Position numbers and translations under genes: made by a program
Notes under the pieces: generated by a model
Databases searched by the model: none
What the model was told of the DNA's origin: nothing
Seen by the model: only the letters and a program-made list of their open reading frames with translations
Origin: Marinilabiliales bacterium
GTDB lineage: Bacteria; Bacteroidota; Bacteroidia; Bacteroidales; SZUA-534
NCBI GenBank assembly: GCA_003512955.1
Contig: DOTG01000024.1
Location: forward strand, 1 to 25,489
DNA length: 25,489 nt
Direction of reading: 5' to 3'
In this document: piece after piece, positions 22,985-25,489 of the stretch
Layout of the letters: each line of letters starts with the position of its first letter
Numbering within the stretch: the stretch's first letter is position 1

Positions 22985-24130
22985 ATGAAAAACAAAAAAA
23001 ATGCCCTTCCCATATTTTTAGCTTTTCTAGCTATGGGTTTTGGCGACGTAGTTGGCCCACTTACCAGCCAATTACAAAACGAATATGCCTTATCGAATTT
23101 AGCTGCCGGGATGGTGACTTTTATGGGGTTTATCATGTTTGGGGTTCTTTCGGTTCCGTTGGGCATCTATCAGGATCGTAAAGGGAAAAAGCATGTGTTG
23201 CAGCTTGGTTTAATGGCGGCTTTGCTGGGTTTGGTATTACCCATTTTTGGTCATTACTCATCGTTCTTATTGTTACTCTTTGCATTGTTGTTGCTAGGCA
23301 CCGGAGCCACTTTGCTGCAAGTTGCCGGAAATCCGATCATGCGCGACGTTTCTCCCGAAGGAAAATTTGCCCGCAACCTTTCATTTGGACAGTTTGTAAA
23401 AGCCATTGGTTCACTTTCCGGAGCGCTGATTCCGCTTTTAGCCGCTAAATATTGGGGAATGGACTGGAAACTGTTATTTCCAATTTATTCTTTGTTGGTA
23501 GCCATTACCTTAATTTATCTATTGTTCACTAAGGTAGAAGAGGAAAAAGACGAAAAGGCAGTTCCCGCGACACTTAAGTCGTGCCTGGGACTACTAAAAA
23601 ATCCGTTGGTGGCAACAATGGTTCTTGGGATTTTTTTATACGTTGGAGCCGAAGTAAGCATGAGCGCCAAACTGCCAAATTATCTGGCACAGAAATTTAA
23701 TTTCGACATAAAAACGCTGGGCCTTTGGGGTACACTGTTTTTCTTTATTGCACTGATGACCGGGCGTTTTTTAGGCGGTGTGGTTTTAAACTGGATGCCT
23801 CCCAGGCACTTTTTAATTTTTACCACTTTTATTTCCTTACTGGGTCTTTTCGGTTTATTTATCGCCCCCAATCCGGTACTGGGATTTGTTTCCATAGCTT
23901 CAATCGGGCTTGGGTTTGCCAATATTTTCCCTTTGATTTTTTCAATAACCGTAGATGCCATGCCTGAACGGAGCAACGAAATATCCGGCCTTATGGTTAC
24001 AGCAATCATTGGTGGTGCATTTGTTCCGGTAGTATTTGGTTTTGTTGCCGATGCCTTTTCGTTAATGGCCGGGTTTATCGTTCCAGTGTTGTGTATGGTT
24101 TACATTCTTTATCTCTCCCTTAAAAAATAA
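22985..24130 (+). CDS. Sugar MFS transporter (FucP-like, FHS family)
   Basis: Inner-membrane proton-coupled sugar permease. About 12 TM helices can be drawn across 381 aa. The segments AGNPIMRDVSPEGKFARNLS and FGQFVKAIGSLSGALI (about residues 115-150) are typical of the fucose-glucose-galactose-hexose (FHS) group, and the second half repeats the plan (GRFLGGVVLNWMPPR, ITVDAMPERSNEISGL). It is somewhat shorter than E. coli FucP. It ends 4 bp before the ROK kinase gene, so the two are translated from one message: the pair imports and phosphorylates one sugar. The sugar cannot be told from the sequence. Confidence 0.88.
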   Translation: MKNKKNALPIFLAFLAMGFGDVVGPLTSQLQNEYALSNLAAGMVTFMGFIMFGVLSVPLGIYQDRKGKKHVLQLGLMAALLGLVLPIFGHYSSFLLLLFALLLLGTGATLLQVAGNPIMRDVSPEGKFARNLSFGQFVKAIGSLSGALIPLLAAKYWGMDWKLLFPIYSLLVAITLIYLLFTKVEEEKDEKAVPATLKSCLGLLKNPLVATMVLGIFLYVGAEVSMSAKLPNYLAQKFNFDIKTLGLWGTLFFFIALMTGRFLGGVVLNWMPPRHFLIFTTFISLLGLFGLFIAPNPVLGFVSIASIGLGFANIFPLIFSITVDAMPERSNEISGLMVTAIIGGAFVPVVFGFVADAFSLMAGFIVPVLCMVYILYLSLKK

Positions 24131-24134
24131 AACA

Positions 24135-25241
24135 ATGCCTTTGCCTTATAAAAACGATTCAAGAATAGTGTTGACACTAGATGCCGGTGGTACCAATTTT
24201 GTGTTTTCCGCCATCCAGGCCGGTGAAATGGTAGTGTCCCCTATCGCACTCCCTTCAAATGGACAGGATTTGAAAAAATGCCTACAAACGATAACTGCTG
24301 GGTTTGAAACTGTAAAAGAGAGGTTAACGGAAAAGCCGATAGCCATTAGTTTTGCTTTTCCCGGCCCGGCCGATTACCACCATGGAATTATTGGCGATTT
24401 AGGGAATTTACCCGGGTTCCGGGGAGGTGTTCCTTTGGCCCCAATTCTGAAATCACATTTTCAACTGCCTGTTTTTATTAATAACGACGGCGATTTGTTT
24501 GCCTATGGCGAAGCCAGAGGAGGCATGCTCCCCGAAATAAACCAGGAATTGGAACGCGCGGGTAGTTCCCGTCGTTACCAGAACCTTATTGGCATTACCC
24601 TTGGAACCGGTTTTGGTGCCGGCGTGGTAACCAATAATCAACTGCTTTTAGGCGACAATTCCATGAGTACCGAAGTATGGTTGCTTAGCAACCGCCATTT
24701 GGCTAATAGCAATGCCGAAGAGGGAGTCAGTACCCGGGTGATTATTTCAACGTATCAATACCTTTCAGGAGAAAATAAAACCGGGTTAATGCCAGTAGAT
24801 ATTTTCCAGATAGCCCAAGGCAAAATGCCGGGAGATGCTCTGGCTGCCAAAAAAGCTTTTGAACAATTTGGTTCCGCTTTGGGCGATTCCCTTGCCAATC
24901 TCATTACGCTATTTGATGGGCTGGTAGTAATTGGTGGCGGGTTAACCGGGGCACAAACTTTGTATATGCCCTCGGTAATGCGCGAATTCGAAAACCATTT
25001 TACCGCACCAAAAGGTCAAACTGTAGAACGATTGGTCCAAAAAGTGTTCGATTATAATCAACCGGAGCAGCGCACGGCATTTTTAAAAAGCTATTCAAAA
25101 GAATTGTTTTTTGAGGGAATGGAGCATCCGGTGGCTTATGATCCGGTACCCAGAACTGCCATTACCCACAGCAAACTGGGAGCCAGCAAAGCCATCAGCT
25201 TGGGAGCCTATCTTTACGCGTTGGAAAAAGTGAGCACCTAA
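24135..25241 (+). CDS. ROK-family sugar kinase lacking the zinc motif
   Basis: Cytoplasmic ATP-dependent sugar kinase of the ROK group. Seen: the phosphate-1 motif LDAGGTNFVF (residues 15-24), the catalytic aspartate in INNDGD (Asp118), and GITLGTGFGAGV (153-164). There is no N-terminal helix-turn-helix, so it is a kinase rather than a NagC/XylR-type repressor. The classical ROK zinc motif (CxCGxxGCxE) is absent; the region reads STEVWLLSNRHLANSNAEEGVS instead. The C-terminal part is longer than in glucokinases (total 368 aa against about 300-320). It is cotranscribed with the FucP-like transporter 4 bp upstream. An insertion sequence begins 8 bp after its stop codon. Confidence 0.85.
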   Translation: MPLPYKNDSRIVLTLDAGGTNFVFSAIQAGEMVVSPIALPSNGQDLKKCLQTITAGFETVKERLTEKPIAISFAFPGPADYHHGIIGDLGNLPGFRGGVPLAPILKSHFQLPVFINNDGDLFAYGEARGGMLPEINQELERAGSSRRYQNLIGITLGTGFGAGVVTNNQLLLGDNSMSTEVWLLSNRHLANSNAEEGVSTRVIISTYQYLSGENKTGLMPVDIFQIAQGKMPGDALAAKKAFEQFGSALGDSLANLITLFDGLVVIGGGLTGAQTLYMPSVMREFENHFTAPKGQTVERLVQKVFDYNQPEQRTAFLKSYSKELFFEGMEHPVAYDPVPRTAITHSKLGASKAISLGAYLYALEKVST

Positions 25242-25249
25242 ATTAACAG

Positions 25250-25294
25250 AGGCTGTCTAAAAAGACCAATAGGTCTTAAATAGGCAGCCTTTTT
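25250..25294 (+). terminator. Hairpin with T-tract at the insertion-sequence end
   Basis: Outer stem AGGCTGTCTA (25250-25259) with TAGGCAGCCT (25281-25290), including one G-U pair, an inner stem AGACC/GGTCT (25263-25267 with 25272-25276), then TTTT. It would stop transcripts coming from the ROK gene before they enter the element. Confidence 0.7.
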
Positions 25295-25404
25295 GGTTCA
25301 GTTATCAACAATTATCTGTTTAAAAAACAGGTGCTAAAATATAAGGATAGTATTGATATATAGGTTATTAAGTTGTATTTTTAATAAACCAAATCAGTAT
25401 AGCA

Positions 25405-25489
25405 ATGGCCATTGCGAAATTCAAACCAGACCATCAAAACCAGCTTGAGCTTTTTCCTTTTGAATTTGGATCACTGGTTGATACAACCC
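25405..25489 (+). CDS. Transposase, N-terminal fragment (IS1182-like), cut by the window edge
   Basis: The frame from ATG 25405 stays open to the window end (28 complete codons). The peptide starts MAIAKFKPDHQNQLELFPF and continues to SLVDTT. IS1182-family transposases begin with a similar KF..Y.QNQ..LLPP..  DLI pattern before HPVRVV, which would come next. Only the first part is visible, so the family call rests on this N-terminus, the terminal sequence at 25249, and memory of the family. Confidence 0.6.
   Translation, partial: MAIAKFKPDHQNQLELFPFEFGSLVDTT

Larger units (their letters stand above)
25249..25489 (+). mobile_element. Left end of an insertion sequence, probably IS1182 family (cut by the window)
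   Basis: GAGGCTGTCTAAAAAG (25249-25264) is the kind of terminal sequence known from many Bacteroidota insertion sequences. It is followed by a hairpin and then by the start of a transposase-like frame at 25405. The right end and the target duplication lie outside the window. Confidence 0.65.

Noticed and set aside
24135..25241. ROK protein as a NagC/XylR-type repressor
   Set aside because: The protein starts directly with the ATP-binding motif and has no helix-turn-helix domain.

Overview
The window looks like a chromosome segment from a member of the Bacteroidota, probably Bacteroidales/Marinilabiliales-like. The evidence is the family content (Reg_prop/Y_Y_Y sensor kinase, SufS-SufE-SufT run, FucP-like MFS plus ROK pair, DUF3332 lipoprotein, four-helix-bundle S23-like protein), the absence of strong Shine-Dalgarno sequences, and TTTG/TAnnTTTG promoter elements typical of the phylum. 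No tRNA, rRNA or CRISPR array was seen.

Layout. 1-2692 (minus): a glycosyltransferase gene carrying an in-frame heptanucleotide repeat, a calcineurin-like phosphoesterase lipoprotein, a terminator, and a Vsr-like endonuclease gene with its own promoter. 2978-6402 (plus): sufS, sufE, sufT, then a caspase-fold (C14) lipoprotein, closed by a bidirectional terminator. 6440-6982 (minus): a DUF3332 lipoprotein. 7140-16189 (minus): a tripartite ABC exporter operon. In transcription order it holds one MacB/LolD-type ATPase, four MacB/FtsX-type permeases, a HlyD/MacA-type adaptor and a TolC-type outer-membrane protein. A four-helix-bundle gene sits between two of the permease genes. 16353-17456 (minus): a PAS histidine kinase with a cysteine cluster, just upstream of the exporter. 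17620-18762 (plus): an unrecognised lipoprotein. 18923-22375 (minus): a very large periplasmic-propeller sensor kinase. 22488-22802 (plus): a small membrane protein. 22985-25241 (plus): a sugar MFS transporter and ROK kinase pair. 25249-end: the left end of an insertion sequence, probably IS1182 family, cut by the window edge.

How they work together. SufS and SufE mobilise sulfur for Fe-S cluster assembly and SufT helps maturation; sufBCD are not here. The exporter genes encode an inner-membrane ATPase/permease, a periplasmic adaptor and an outer-membrane channel, and the neighbouring PAS kinase may control them (inference from position only). The MFS protein and ROK kinase would import and phosphorylate a sugar.

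The most unusual signal is a set of 9-bp tandem repeats (variants of ACTTTAAGT / AGTACTTAA) in the gaps of the exporter operon. They lie as inverted pairs: one pair flanks the four-helix-bundle gene (22-base arms, 21 matching) and a similar pair at the next permease junction encloses only about 70 bp with no gene. The four permeases also alternate in sequence type (A-B-A-B), suggesting duplication of a two-permease unit.
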